Notes: generated by a model not told the origin, from the letters alone. A DNA stretch of 64,000 nt from Prevotella sp. (GCA_024681875.1 JAILAA010000153.1:1-64000), one strand, 5' to 3'. Shown: positions 7,554-16,927, counted from the stretch's first letter. Translations and numbers: made by a program.

Positions 7554-10166
7554 CTATTCGATGTCTACAACAGTGATGCCGGCACCGCCAAACTGCACGT
7601 GTTCGTCGCGATAATGAGCGACGTTGGGCACAGTGGCCAGATACTGGCGGATGAGCTGGCGCAGGATGCCCGTACCCGTTCCGTGCAGGATACGCACACG
7701 GCTCATGCCCACGAGGATGGCATCGTCGATGAAATAGGTGACGGCCTGGATGGCCTCATCGCCTCGCATACCACGCACGTCCAGGTCCTGATGGAAGTTG
7801 GCCTTGCGCGAGTCGATGGCGGCACGCGTGCCTGCACCTAAAGTGGCGTAGCTGCCCACTATCTGGGCGTTGCGCTCCTCAGTCTTCGTCTGCTCCTTCA
7901 CGGGTGCCTTCGCAGGCTCCAGTCGGTCCAGCCGCATCTTCGTGCGCATACTGCCGAAAACTATCACGGCCTGCTTGCCGTCAATCTTCTCTATCGTGCC
8001 TATCGAGGTGAGACCCTTGATGCGGACGGTGGAGCCTTCTTGGAGGGGTGAGGGGTGAGAAGTGAGGGGTGAGAGATTACCGTTTCCATCGGAGGTACCT
8101 GCCTGAGAGTCAATTCTCTCACTTCTCACCTCTTGCCTCTCACCTCTTTCTTTCTTCCGCTCCTCCTTCCTCTTCTTCCGCTCCTCTATCTGCCGCATCT
8201 TGCGCTCTATCAGCTCATCGTTCTGGCGGGTATCGATGCCTTCCACTTCCTGTTTGAACTGCTCCATTTCCTCGCGGATGCGGCGTGTGGCCTCTTTCTC
8301 GGCCTGCTGCTCACGAATCTCGCGGATGGCGTTTTCAATCCTTTTGTTGGCAGAGGCCAGCAGCTCCTCGGCCTGCTCCTTCGCACGCCGGAGGATGGCC
8401 TTGCGCTCCTGCTCTATCTCCTCGATACTGGCCTCTAACTTCTCACCTCTCACCTCTAACCTCTTCTCATGCTGATGGATGGTCTGGCGCTTGCCTTCCC
8501 AATAGCGCTTGTCGCGCACGATGTCCTGCAGGTACTTGTCGCTCTGAATGTATTCGCGGCCTACGATGTCGCTGGCGTCGTTGATCACCTCTTCAGGCAG
8601 ACCCGTCTTGCGGGCTATCTCAATGGCAAACGACGAGCCCGGCTGGCCGATGCTGAGCTGGAAGAGGGCGCGCATTTCGTTGCGGTCGTAGAGCATGGCG
8701 CCGTTTACCACGCCTTCGTGGCCGTCGGCGAAGTGTTTCAGATTCTGATAATGGGTGGTGATGACGCCGAAAGCCTTCTTCTGCCAGAACTGTTTCAGTA
8801 CCGCCTCGGCGATGGCGCCGCCGATGGTAGGCTCGGTGCCGCCGCCGAACTCGTCGATGAGCAGCAGCGTGTGCTCGTCGGCATGGCGTATCATCTGCTT
8901 CATGTTCATCAGGTGAGAAGAGTAGGTCGACAGGTCGTCCTCAATACTCTGTTCGTCGCCGATGTCAATCATCAGCTTGGTGAAAATGCCGCAGGTGGAG
9001 CGCTCGTTCATCGGCACACTCAAGCCGCATTGCAGCATATACTGCAGCAGTCCCACCGTTTTCAGGCATACCGACTTGCCGCCTGCGTTGGGGCCGGAGA
9101 TAATAAGGAGCCTCCCCCCAACTTCTAATGTTATATCCAGCGGCACCACTTTCTTCTCTTGCTTCGCCAGTGCGAGCTGTAATAGTGGATGCACGGCTTG
9201 TATCCAGTCAATATGTGGGCGGTCTTCTACTTTGGGCTCAACTGCCCTCATCAGGTCAGCCAAGGAGGCCTTGGCTTGGATGAGGTCGATGATGCCGAGG
9301 AACTGATAGGACTCAAGTATGTCATTGACATGCGGGCGCACCTCGTCGCTGAACACGGTGAGGATGCGGATGATCTCGCGGCGTTCCTCAGCCTCTAATT
9401 CACGGATGCGGTTGTTAGCCTCCACCACCTCCGTAGGCTCGATGAACACGGTCTTTCCTGTGGCACTCTCGTCATGTACAATGCCACTGATGCGCCGCTT
9501 CACGCTGGGCGACACGGGAATCATCAGTCGACCGTCGCGCACCGTCGGCGCCGCGTCCTTATCCACCAGCCCGTCGCGCTGGGCAGCATGCAATATAGTA
9601 TATAATGTACGCGAAATGCTGCCCTCCGTCTTCTGCAGCTCATGACGGATGCCGGCCAGCGTCATCGTGGCGCCGTCTTTAATGCGCCCGTATTTGTCGA
9701 TAATACTGTCGATGCGCCGTATCATTGCCGGAAAGACTGGCACATCGTGCGCCAGCCGGGCCAGAGCAGGATAGGTGTCCTCATCCTCTCCTCTCTCCTC
9801 TTTCCACTTTCCACTTTCCTCTTTCCTCTCACCTCCATTGAGATACTTCACAATATTGGTGATGGTCTCCAGTGAACGCCGCAAGTCAAAGAGCTCCTCT
9901 TCCTCGAAGTGTGTGTTCGCCAAGCGTATACGCGTCACTGCCGGGCGTACGTCGAAAAAAAACTGTAGAGGGAAATCAGTAGCCTTCTCCATCAACTGAC
10001 GGAACTCATGCACCTGCGCAAGCCGTTCTCTCACTTCGGCCACATCATCCGCAAAAGCTAATTCGTCCACCTTGTCGCGCCCCAACTGACACAGGCAACG
10101 CTCGCGTAACAGCGAACGTATCTCTTCGAAGCCAATCTTCCGTTCAAAATTGTCGGGATAAATCAT
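7554..10166 (-). CDS. mutS2: Endonuclease MutS2 / Smr-domain ATPase
   Basis: The 870-residue protein has the MutS2 order: an N-terminal clamp/lever region, an ABC-type ATPase (Walker A GPNAGGKSVCLKT, then DIGDEQSIEDDLSTYSSH and LLIDEFGGGTEPTIGGAI), a long charged coiled coil, and a C-terminal Smr domain (LDVRGMRGDEAI and LHGTGTGILR). The family acts in recombination suppression or ribosome rescue. Four inserts with 7-bp periodicity sit in its linkers: residues about 111-122, 567-578, and an inverted pair at about 674-684 and 697-708 (peptide LSPLTSHPSP). The ATG overlaps the stop of the upstream pectinesterase by 4 bp, so the two are translationally coupled. Confidence 0.95.
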   Translation of the reverse strand: MIYPDNFERKIGFEEIRSLLRERCLCQLGRDKVDELAFADDVAEVRERLAQVHEFRQLMEKATDFPLQFFFDVRPAVTRIRLANTHFEEEELFDLRRSLETITNIVKYLNGGERKEESGKWKEERGEDEDTYPALARLAHDVPVFPAMIRRIDSIIDKYGRIKDGATMTLAGIRHELQKTEGSISRTLYTILHAAQRDGLVDKDAAPTVRDGRLMIPVSPSVKRRISGIVHDESATGKTVFIEPTEVVEANNRIRELEAEERREIIRILTVFSDEVRPHVNDILESYQFLGIIDLIQAKASLADLMRAVEPKVEDRPHIDWIQAVHPLLQLALAKQEKKVVPLDITLEVGGRLLIISGPNAGGKSVCLKTVGLLQYMLQCGLSVPMNERSTCGIFTKLMIDIGDEQSIEDDLSTYSSHLMNMKQMIRHADEHTLLLIDEFGGGTEPTIGGAIAEAVLKQFWQKKAFGVITTHYQNLKHFADGHEGVVNGAMLYDRNEMRALFQLSIGQPGSSFAIEIARKTGLPEEVINDASDIVGREYIQSDKYLQDIVRDKRYWEGKRQTIHQHEKRLEVRGEKLEASIEEIEQERKAILRRAKEQAEELLASANKRIENAIREIREQQAEKEATRRIREEMEQFKQEVEGIDTRQNDELIERKMRQIEERKKRKEERKKERGERQEVRSERIDSQAGTSDGNGNLSPLTSHPSPLQEGSTVRIKGLTSIGTIEKIDGKQAVIVFGSMRTKMRLDRLEPAKAPVKEQTKTEERNAQIVGSYATLGAGTRAAIDSRKANFHQDLDVRGMRGDEAIQAVTYFIDDAILVGMSRVRILHGTGTGILRQLIRQYLATVPNVAHYRDEHVQFGGAGITVVDIE
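8042..8146 (-). repeat. Inverted pair of heptad repeats inside mutS2
   Basis: The left arm (8042-8076) is made of 7-bp units such as GAGGGGT and GAGAAGT; the right arm (8115-8146) of units such as TCTCACT and TCTCACC. The arms share a perfect 13-bp inverted match (GGTGAGAAGTGAG at 8054-8066 with 8118-8130), separated by 51 bp. Both arms are translated in frame. Confidence 0.8.
8432..8466 (-). repeat. Heptad repeat in the mutS2 coiled-coil region
   Basis: Five 7-bp units (CCTCTAA, CTTCTCA, CCTCTCA, CCTCTAA, CCTCTTC) encode RLEVRGEKLEA on the minus strand. Confidence 0.75.
9800..9834 (-). repeat. Heptad repeat in the mutS2 N-terminal region
   Basis: Five 7-bp units (CTTTCCA twice, CTTTCCT twice, CTCACCT), with a CT-rich run just before them. 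They encode an unusually charged insert (GERKEESGKWKEERGED) around residues 110-127 of MutS2. Confidence 0.75.
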
Positions 10167-11236
10167 GCTGGTATGAAATGACGACGGACTAAGCGGCGAC
10201 TTTGTTTTTCCAGATGACGTATAACCTTGTCAGGCTGCCAATTGGGGAAAACATTTCGCAAGGTGAAACGGGCAGCGGAGTCGGCAGACAATGTGGTCTG
10301 CACAGTACGTGTGCCTTCCTTGCCATGCAGGGTAATTATGTTCGATTCGGGCGTCAGACTGCGGCCCTGCGGGTCCACGGTGCCAAACTCGCCAAACTCA
10401 CAATCCTCTGAGCGAATGCTCTGCGGGTCGAAACGTTCTGGTTCCAGTTTCTCTGGCGTCTCTAATACGGTGTTAATCCATGCGCAGCGTGGATGGGTAT
10501 GCCATCCGCGGGCAAAGTGGAAGGTGGATACGTCATTGCGGATAGTGCAGTCACGGAACACATAACCCCAATTGGTGGTCGATGTGCGCGGTGCGACAAT
10601 GACATTGCGCCCATGGCCATTTGCCTCGCGTTTCTCGGTAACTATGAGGCATCGGTTGAAGAACACGTCACCAGCGCCGCAGATAAAGTCGACGGTGCCG
10701 TGTATCTCGCAGTCCTCCATATAATGCTGGCACTCCTCGCTGTGAGGGTAATAAGTATCCTGGTATGAAAGCATCCGGACGCGCTTAAAAATAGTGCGAT
10801 TGCCCTTGTCCTGCCAACAGACGGCACGGCCAGCAGCACCGGAATGATAATAATCGAGGTCGTTCTGTAATGTCAGGTCCTGCACATAGGTGTTCCAACC
10901 ACGATTCAGCAGCGTGGCCGTGGTGCCGATGCCCTCCTTCTCCACTGGTGGTGCATTGCGGATAATAGTGCCCTCCATGCTTTGTCCAATCAGCGCGATG
11001 TTGTGTCCCCAAATGGGCGTGAGCGCTTTCTCGCCAAAGTCATAGACACCGTTGGGAATAAGGATAAAGAGCCGCTCAGACAGTGTGTCGGCGTTCATCA
11101 CCGCTGACAGATTGATGGCATCAATCAGACTCTGGACGTCACCTGCCTTCACCACAATACAATGCTTGCGGGCGTTCAAGGAAAAAGGAACGATTAGCAA
11201 ACAACAGAGCAGGACAGTAGTTAATAGTTTTCTCAT
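10163..11236 (-). CDS. Pectin methylesterase (CE8), secreted
   Basis: This enzyme removes methyl esters from homogalacturonan. The 357-residue product has a signal peptide (MRKLLTTVLLCCLLIVPFSLNA) and the right-handed beta-helix pattern of family CE8. Catalytic residues by family alignment are Gln159 and Asp160 (SYQDTYY), Asp183 (GTVDFICGAGD), and Arg243 with Trp245 (FARGW, where plants and enterobacteria have LGRPW). It should act in the periplasm or at the cell surface on plant pectin. It is not in a polysaccharide-utilisation cluster here. Instead its stop overlaps the mutS2 start by 4 bp, an odd pairing of a nutrient enzyme with a DNA/ribosome maintenance gene. Confidence 0.9.
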   Translation of the reverse strand: MRKLLTTVLLCCLLIVPFSLNARKHCIVVKAGDVQSLIDAINLSAVMNADTLSERLFILIPNGVYDFGEKALTPIWGHNIALIGQSMEGTIIRNAPPVEKEGIGTTATLLNRGWNTYVQDLTLQNDLDYYHSGAAGRAVCWQDKGNRTIFKRVRMLSYQDTYYPHSEECQHYMEDCEIHGTVDFICGAGDVFFNRCLIVTEKREANGHGRNVIVAPRTSTTNWGYVFRDCTIRNDVSTFHFARGWHTHPRCAWINTVLETPEKLEPERFDPQSIRSEDCEFGEFGTVDPQGRSLTPESNIITLHGKEGTRTVQTTLSADSAARFTLRNVFPNWQPDKVIRHLEKQSRRLVRRHFIPA

Positions 11237-11251
11237 AGATGGGATTAAGAA

Positions 11252-11289
11252 AAGCCCCGACCCGCGTAGTTGGCGCGCGGCCGGGGCTT
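11252..11289 (-). terminator. Intrinsic terminator after secDF
   Basis: AAGCCCCG (11252-11259) pairs with CGGGGCTT (11282-11289) around a GC-rich inner part. Read on the minus strand, the stem is followed by TTTTCTT. It separates secDF from the pectinesterase gene. Confidence 0.75.
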
Positions 11290-11326
11290 GCTTTTCTGAG
11301 GTTGCAATTGACTGCGAGAAGCGTCC

Positions 11327-14300
11327 TTACTTTGCAGCCTCTTCCTTCTGCTGCTTACTCTTACGGTTCAGGATGAGGTAAGCTGTAGGAGCAGCGATGA
11401 AGATAGACGACAATGTACCGAAGATGACACCCAGAATCATGGCGAAGGAGAACGGACGGATGCTGTCGCCACCAAGGATGAAGATGGTGAGTAGCACAAT
11501 GAGCGTCGTCACCGACGTATTGATGGTACGTGCCAGGGTCTGGTTGATAGAGTCGTTGAAGAGCTGTTTCTTGTCGTGCTTCGGATAGAGGCCGAGATTC
11601 TCACGGATACGGTCGAATACCACCACCTTATCGTTGATAGAGTAACCGATCACCGTCAGGATAGCGCCGATGAACGTCTGGTCGACCTCCAATGACATAG
11701 GCACCCATCCCCAGAGTACGGAGAAGAAGCCGATGACGATGAGGGCGTCGAAGAACAGGGCGATGATTGAGCCAACTGAGAATGCCACGTTGCGGAAGCG
11801 CAACAGGATGTAGAGGAAGATGGCAATCAGAGCCAGCAGCACGCTGATAAAGGCGGCACGGGTAATGGTCTTAGCAATGGACGGGCCAACCTTCATCGAA
11901 CTTTCGATGCGGCCAATCTCACTATTGTCCTCCACGCCTGTAGCGGCAGGAGCCTTGAACTGCTCGGCAGTGGCATTGGCGATGAGGCCAGCGCCCTTCA
12001 ACTTCTCATACAGGATGTCCTTAGCCTGTTCGTCAATGGCAGGGCTATTGTCCTCATAGTTCCAGTTCGTCGAGATACGCACGGTGTTCTTGCCTTCCAG
12101 GGCGATAACACTGGTGTTGGCATCTTTGCCCTCGTTGCTGCCAGTAGTGTTGACGAAGGCACCTTCAAGTACCTTGCGGACATCTTCCACGGGCACGCTC
12201 TTCTCAAGCACAACCACATAGTTGCGACCACCCGTAAAGTCGATGCTACGGCTCAGTCCGCGAACAGCGAAGCTCACGCAGAAAAGAACGGCGGCAATGC
12301 CCCAGATGGTGTATGACTTCTTGAATTGTCCCATGATGTTGAACTTGGTGTTCTGCATCAGGTTCTTCGAGAAATTGGTGCTGAAGGTGAGATTCTGCCA
12401 CTTGTCCTTCTTAATCTGACGGTCATAGACGAGACGGGTCATAAAGACGGCGGTGAAGAACGATATGCAGATACCGATGATAAGCGTCGTGGCGAAGCCG
12501 CGGATAGGACCGGTACCGAAAACGTAGAGGATGACACCAGTAATCAATGATGTAAGGTTGGCGTCGAAAATAGCCGAGAAGGCATTCGAGTAACCTGCAT
12601 TCACAGCCTCACGCATGTGGAGACCTTTCCTCAACTCCTCCTTAATACGCTCGTAGATCAGCACATTGGCATCCACAGCCGTACCCAGCGTCAGCACGAT
12701 ACCGGCGATACCCGGCATGGTCAGTGCAGCCTGGAACGACGCTAAGATACCCAATGTAAAGAACAGGTTGAGCAACAGGGCACAGTTGGCCAGCATACCT
12801 GGGATGAAGTTGTAAAGGAGCACCATGACAATCATCAGCAGGATGAAGGCTACAACAAATGAAATGATACCTTGCTGGATTGACTTGGCACCGAGTGAAG
12901 GACCAACCATCTGATGCGACACGATACGCATCGGAGCCGGCATCTTACCAGAGTTCAGCGTATTGGCCAAGTCCTTGGTTTCCTCGATAGTGAAATTACC
13001 AGAAATCTGGGAGTTGCCACCGTCGATCTCGCTATTTACATTAGGTGCGCTATATACCACATCGTCGAGGACAATGGCAATAGACTTATTAACGTTGTCG
13101 CGTGTGAGGCGCGCCCACTCGCGCGTACCTTCACTATTCATCTGCATCGAGACGTCGGGCTTGCCCATCTGGTCATAGCCGTCGCTGGCGCTGACGATGA
13201 CATCACCTTCCATAGCAGCCTTGCCCATGGGATCAGAGACCTTGATGGCATAGAGACGGAACTGCTCGCCGCGCTCACCCTCCATCATGGGACCGTCGGC
13301 CTTGGCAGCCCAAAGCAGCTTCAGCTTGTTCTCACGCTGCATACGCTGTCCGAGTTCAGAGCGCAGTATCTCGTTGACAGCTGCGGTGTCGTGCACGCTG
13401 GCATGTCCGATAACAGCATTGCCACGTCCATAGTACACGATGCGGGGCACCTTGTATCCACCAGTCTCCTGTGTGGCCTGCCCGTTGAGACGTGCGGCAA
13501 GGTCAGCCTTGTCGGCAGCAGCAGCTACGGTCGTTGTGTCGGCCTGTGCCTGTGTCAGCGAATCGCTGGCGGCAGCCACATCAGTGCTGTCGGCCTGTGC
13601 AGGCTGGTTCTTATTATCCATCATAGCAGCATAGTCGCTGATCAGGCGCTGGATATTGCCTGTCACCTCCTCGGCGCTGTAGGTCTCCCAGAACTCCAGG
13701 TTGGCGCTACTTGCCAGCATCTTGAGATAGCGGTTCTCGTCCTTGACGCCAGGCAGCTCAACCATGATGCGCGACTGACCTTCCAGACGCTGGATATTGG
13801 GCTGTACGACACCGAACTTATCAACGCGGTTGCGGACAACGTTCTCGGCATTCTCAATGGCGGAAGCCACTTCATCCTTCAGCACGCTGCGCACGACGTC
13901 ATTCTCAGACTGGCTTGTCACCTTGTCGCGCAACTGCGAAGTGGCAAAGATTTCGCGCAGCTTGCGGTTAGGCACGTTCTTTTCCCACATGTCGCAGAAG
14001 ATGTCGACAAAGTCGCCCTGTGTTTCCTGTTCTTCCTTGATGGCCATCTCCAATACCTTGCGGTAGTCGCCATCCTGCTTGTGGGCAGCCAGCATGTCTA
14101 CAATGTCGGGGACCGACACTTCCATAATGACATTAAGACCACCCTTCAAATCAAGGCCAAGGCCCATTTCCATCTCACGGCACTCTTTGAGGTTCCAAGA
14201 CCAAAGCCATACTTTGTTGGTCTCCACGGAATCCTGATAGGCCTGTGCAGCCTCATCGCCCTGTGCGGCACGTATCTGCTCAATCTTGTTCTCGTAGTGA

Positions 14301-14386
14301 GAAGTCACAAACGAGAAGGAGAGATAGAAGCAGCAGACCAGCACGAGCGCGACTGCAATAAACTTTACAATTCCTTTGTTTTGCAT
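11327..14386 (-). CDS. secDF: Protein translocase SecDF, single-chain fusion
   Basis: SecDF uses the proton motive force to help the Sec channel complete protein export across the inner membrane. The 1019-residue product joins SecD and SecF, as is usual in Bacteroidetes. SecD motifs are GLGLDLKGGLN near residue 75, a large periplasmic domain, and TLGTAVDANVLIYERI in the membrane part. SecF begins near residue 690 (IDFTGGRNYVVVLE) and includes GYSINDKVVVFDRIREN. An Ala/Asp/Gln/Thr-rich low-complexity stretch (about residues 265-300) lies in the periplasmic domain. The gene is monocistronic: promoter box at 14434-14441, terminator at 11252-11289. Confidence 0.97.
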   Translation of the reverse strand: MQNKGIVKFIAVALVLVCCFYLSFSFVTSHYENKIEQIRAAQGDEAAQAYQDSVETNKVWLWSWNLKECREMEMGLGLDLKGGLNVIMEVSVPDIVDMLAAHKQDGDYRKVLEMAIKEEQETQGDFVDIFCDMWEKNVPNRKLREIFATSQLRDKVTSQSENDVVRSVLKDEVASAIENAENVVRNRVDKFGVVQPNIQRLEGQSRIMVELPGVKDENRYLKMLASSANLEFWETYSAEEVTGNIQRLISDYAAMMDNKNQPAQADSTDVAAASDSLTQAQADTTTVAAAADKADLAARLNGQATQETGGYKVPRIVYYGRGNAVIGHASVHDTAAVNEILRSELGQRMQRENKLKLLWAAKADGPMMEGERGEQFRLYAIKVSDPMGKAAMEGDVIVSASDGYDQMGKPDVSMQMNSEGTREWARLTRDNVNKSIAIVLDDVVYSAPNVNSEIDGGNSQISGNFTIEETKDLANTLNSGKMPAPMRIVSHQMVGPSLGAKSIQQGIISFVVAFILLMIVMVLLYNFIPGMLANCALLLNLFFTLGILASFQAALTMPGIAGIVLTLGTAVDANVLIYERIKEELRKGLHMREAVNAGYSNAFSAIFDANLTSLITGVILYVFGTGPIRGFATTLIIGICISFFTAVFMTRLVYDRQIKKDKWQNLTFSTNFSKNLMQNTKFNIMGQFKKSYTIWGIAAVLFCVSFAVRGLSRSIDFTGGRNYVVVLEKSVPVEDVRKVLEGAFVNTTGSNEGKDANTSVIALEGKNTVRISTNWNYEDNSPAIDEQAKDILYEKLKGAGLIANATAEQFKAPAATGVEDNSEIGRIESSMKVGPSIAKTITRAAFISVLLALIAIFLYILLRFRNVAFSVGSIIALFFDALIVIGFFSVLWGWVPMSLEVDQTFIGAILTVIGYSINDKVVVFDRIRENLGLYPKHDKKQLFNDSINQTLARTINTSVTTLIVLLTIFILGGDSIRPFSFAMILGVIFGTLSSIFIAAPTAYLILNRKSKQQKEEAAK

Positions 14387-14433
14387 TTTGATTTTTATAA
14401 TATTTGTTGCTGTATTTGCGCAATTTGACCTGC

Positions 14434-14441
14434 AAATATAG
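14434..14441 (-). promoter_or_regulatory. -7 box for secDF
   Basis: On the minus strand this reads TATATTTG, a match to TAnnTTTG. It would give a leader of about 42 nt. The -33 element is not clear. Confidence 0.6.
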
Positions 14442-14720
14442 TGATTTTTTTACACTGAGAAAAATTTTCGGTCTTTTTTCATCATTTTTTTAAGGTTTCT
14501 CTACTTTTCTGGGCATTTTGGAAGGTCAAAAGAGCTGTTTTTTGTCGTTTTCGAGTGCTTTACGTCATTTTTTCGGCTTGCTTTCAGAGAGATGAGGAAG
14601 GCCGTTTTTGGCGCCATTTGCATTTTCTGTTTTTTTTACAAATTTCCAACAAAAAAGCAGCTTGAATGATGAAATTTTTCTAAATCGAGACGCATAATCT
14701 AAAGATTCCGCAGCCGGTTT
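14442..14720. other. Gene-free region upstream of secDF
   Basis: About 280 bp of T-rich sequence with many homopolymer runs. It holds the likely upstream promoter elements of secDF and the 3' end of the preceding minus-strand operon. I see no open reading frame, strong hairpin or known RNA fold in it. Confidence 0.5.
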
Positions 14721-15806
14721 TCATTGCTTCCGCTTCAGCCAGCAGATAATGGGATAATGGTCGCTAGCATTGATTTGATTGTCGACGTAACAGTTGTAAG
14801 GCTCAAAATGGTCAGAGCACAAGATATGGTCTATGCGGAAGTAGAAGCCCTTTCCGAAAAAAGTAAAGCCAAGGCCACAGCCAGTCTCCACAAAGCAGTC
14901 GGTCAGTCCCTGCGCAATGATGCGACGGGCGTAGGAGACAGGCGTATCGTTGAAGTCGCCACACACCACCATGGGGTAGCGTCTGTGGCGCTCGATATAG
15001 TCGTGCACAGCCCTGGCCTGGCTGGCGCGTTTCACCATGGCCACCGACAGCTTGTCAATAATCTTTCGTGTCTCAGCTTCGGCGGCATCGCGGTCCATCT
15101 CACCACTGATCATGTCGGTATAGCGCTGGCGGTCTACTTTGGTGAGGTGTGTGGTCTCCAGATGGTTGTTGATAATGAGGACGGTGTCGGTCCCCACCTT
15201 GACGAAGAAGGCCACCGAACCGTTGGACGAAGACTCGTATTCAATAATCTCCTTGCCCACAATAGGATAGCGCGAATGTATACCCACGGCATTATATACT
15301 TTTTTACGGTGAAGGCCTAACCAGACAGTATCGTTATAGGCATAGAGGTTGGTGAAGTCGCCCGCAGGGTCACCGCCATGCGTCACATCTTCCTGCAGGC
15401 AGACAATGTCGGCGTTCTGCCGATGCAGATAGTTGTAGATGGTTTTCTCTTTTTCGGGCTGTTCCTTAGCTATGACGTAGTTTGCTACGTTATAGGAGAC
15501 GATTTTCAGGCATCCTGGCGGAGGGTCATGGTGGAAATGCAGTGGCAAATACACACGAATGACGGGCAGTGTCAGCAGAAAAGCGGCCAGAGGAATCCAT
15601 GCACGGCGCCAACTGACGACGAGCCAGGCTATGAAAATGAGCGTATTGACAAGCAGAAAGAACGGAAACGTCAATCCAGCACACGCCAGGTAAGGATGTT
15701 CCTGTGGATGAAAGCGGTCACTGTAAGCCACCAGCACCAGTAGCAACGCTGTCGTGGCACTGGCGCCCGTAAACACATTCAACAATATGTTCTTAACGAC
15801 CTTCAA
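14721..15806 (-). CDS. Membrane-anchored endonuclease/exonuclease/phosphatase family protein
   Basis: The 361-residue product has an N-terminal part with about three transmembrane segments (residues 1-85) followed by a DNase I-like metal-dependent domain. Motifs of the family are present: IVSYNVANYV, the metal-binding Glu in CLQEDVTHGG, NNHLETTH, CGDFNDTP, and the C-terminal SDHYPIICW. Substrates of the family range from DNA to phosphoinositides and cannot be assigned here. It lies 27 bp downstream of the rhomboid gene and is probably co-transcribed with it. The spacer contains a 7/8-bp-period repeat. Confidence 0.88.
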   Translation of the reverse strand: MKVVKNILLNVFTGASATTALLLVLVAYSDRFHPQEHPYLACAGLTFPFFLLVNTLIFIAWLVVSWRRAWIPLAAFLLTLPVIRVYLPLHFHHDPPPGCLKIVSYNVANYVIAKEQPEKEKTIYNYLHRQNADIVCLQEDVTHGGDPAGDFTNLYAYNDTVWLGLHRKKVYNAVGIHSRYPIVGKEIIEYESSSNGSVAFFVKVGTDTVLIINNHLETTHLTKVDRQRYTDMISGEMDRDAAEAETRKIIDKLSVAMVKRASQARAVHDYIERHRRYPMVVCGDFNDTPVSYARRIIAQGLTDCFVETGCGLGFTFFGKGFYFRIDHILCSDHFEPYNCYVDNQINASDHYPIICWLKRKQ

Positions 15807-15807
15807 T

Positions 15808-15832
15808 CTTTTAACCTCTTAACCTTTCAAAC
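15808..15832 (-). repeat. Short 8-bp-period repeat between rhomboid and phosphatase genes
   Basis: Three imperfect units (CTTTTAAC, CTCTTAAC, CTTTCAAAC) fill the 27-bp intercistronic gap. Confidence 0.5.
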
Positions 15833-15833
15833 A

Positions 15834-16781
15834 TCAACGTTCTCTGCTGGCTTCAAAAAGGCGCTGTTTCTCGTCCTTCGTCAAGCTGTCGTAGCCGCTC
15901 TTGCGAATCTTGTCAAGTAGGGCGTCAATCTCAGCCTGCCGCTCTTTCTTCCTTGCGTTGTACTCCATGTCGTCCTCACGCGTAGGGCCGAAGCCCGGCT
16001 GTCTGTTCGCTTGGGCATTTGGTTGTTTGGTTGCTTGGCCCTGCCGCGACTCGAAAGTGCGCTTCATGTTCTCGAAGAACTGGCGTCCGCCACCCATATT
16101 GAACGAATTGCCAGGATGCTTGCGCCAGTAGAGGATGAGCAGCAGACCGAAGAGCATACCGCCCAGATGGGCCACATGGGCCACATGGTCACCACTGCTG
16201 GCATAGGCCGAGAAGAGCTCGATGGCGGCATAGATGCACACAAACCACTTTGCTTTGATAGGCACGGGCAACGGGAAAATGAAGATACGCTCGTTGGGGA
16301 ACGTCATGCCGAAAGCCAACAGAATACCATAGACAGCACCCGATGCACCTATAGTACACGCCAGGTTGTAGATCTGGCCTACAGTCATCACGCCAACACC
16401 CACCACGTTGATTTTGTCATTGACGCTTAATGCCGTCAGACCGTCGCTGGAGAACTCGATGTACTGCACCACCTCTTGGCACAGACCGGCGCCAATGCCA
16501 CACACGAGATAGTAGAAGAAGAATTTCTGCGGACCCCACACGCGCTCTATGACGCAACCAAACATCCACAAGGCAAACATGTTGAAGAAAAGATGTGTAA
16601 AATTGCCGTGCAAGAATTGATAGGTGACAAACTGCCAGACATGGAAGTCAGGCGCCATGAAAAAATGAAGACCGCCCCAGTGCTCCATGTTGAACTGGCG
16701 CTGAAAGACCAAGGCTGCCAGAAACACCACAATATTGATGAGCAGCAGGTTCTTGGTTACCGTTGGAATATTACGGAACAT
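15834..16781 (-). CDS. Rhomboid family intramembrane serine protease
   Basis: Rhomboids cut transmembrane substrates within the bilayer. The 315-residue protein has six predicted membrane segments. The nucleophile motif is GASGAVYG in the fourth segment region, and the catalytic His is in HVAHLGGMLFG. The conserved HGNFTHLFFNMFALWMFG segment belongs to the first loop and second helix. After the membrane part comes a cytoplasmic tail of about 90 residues, rich in Gln, Asn and Arg, ending in a charged helix. It is first in a two-gene unit with the phosphatase-like gene. The upstream region carries a heptad repeat and a -7 box. Confidence 0.94.
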   Translation of the reverse strand: MFRNIPTVTKNLLLINIVVFLAALVFQRQFNMEHWGGLHFFMAPDFHVWQFVTYQFLHGNFTHLFFNMFALWMFGCVIERVWGPQKFFFYYLVCGIGAGLCQEVVQYIEFSSDGLTALSVNDKINVVGVGVMTVGQIYNLACTIGASGAVYGILLAFGMTFPNERIFIFPLPVPIKAKWFVCIYAAIELFSAYASSGDHVAHVAHLGGMLFGLLLILYWRKHPGNSFNMGGGRQFFENMKRTFESRQGQATKQPNAQANRQPGFGPTREDDMEYNARKKERQAEIDALLDKIRKSGYDSLTKDEKQRLFEASRER

Positions 16782-16787
16782 CTTTCT

Positions 16788-16820
16788 AATTTACGATTTA
16801 CTGATTTACTATTTACTATG
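16788..16820 (-). repeat. Heptad repeat just upstream of the rhomboid start
   Basis: Units ATTTACG, ATTTACT (repeated) with one 8-bp step. It lies in the 5' leader between the -7 box and the ATG. Confidence 0.6.
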
Positions 16821-16837
16821 ATTATCGTAATTGGGCG

Positions 16838-16845
16838 CAAAATTA
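16838..16845 (-). promoter_or_regulatory. -7 box for the rhomboid operon
   Basis: Minus-strand TAATTTTG, matching TAnnTTTG, about 57 bp upstream of the ATG. There is no clear -33 TTTG at the right distance. Confidence 0.5.
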
Positions 16846-16927
16846 CGAAAAATATCCGTTTTACGGCATAAAAACAGGGCAAAAGCAACTTTTTTTCAGT
16901 AAAATAGTGATTTTTTCTGAAAAATTG

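Noticed and set aside
12914..14428. A 504-codon open frame on the plus strand opposite secDF
   Set aside because: It is antisense to a clearly conserved gene, has no promoter or start context, and its protein looks like a reverse-strand shadow of membrane codons.
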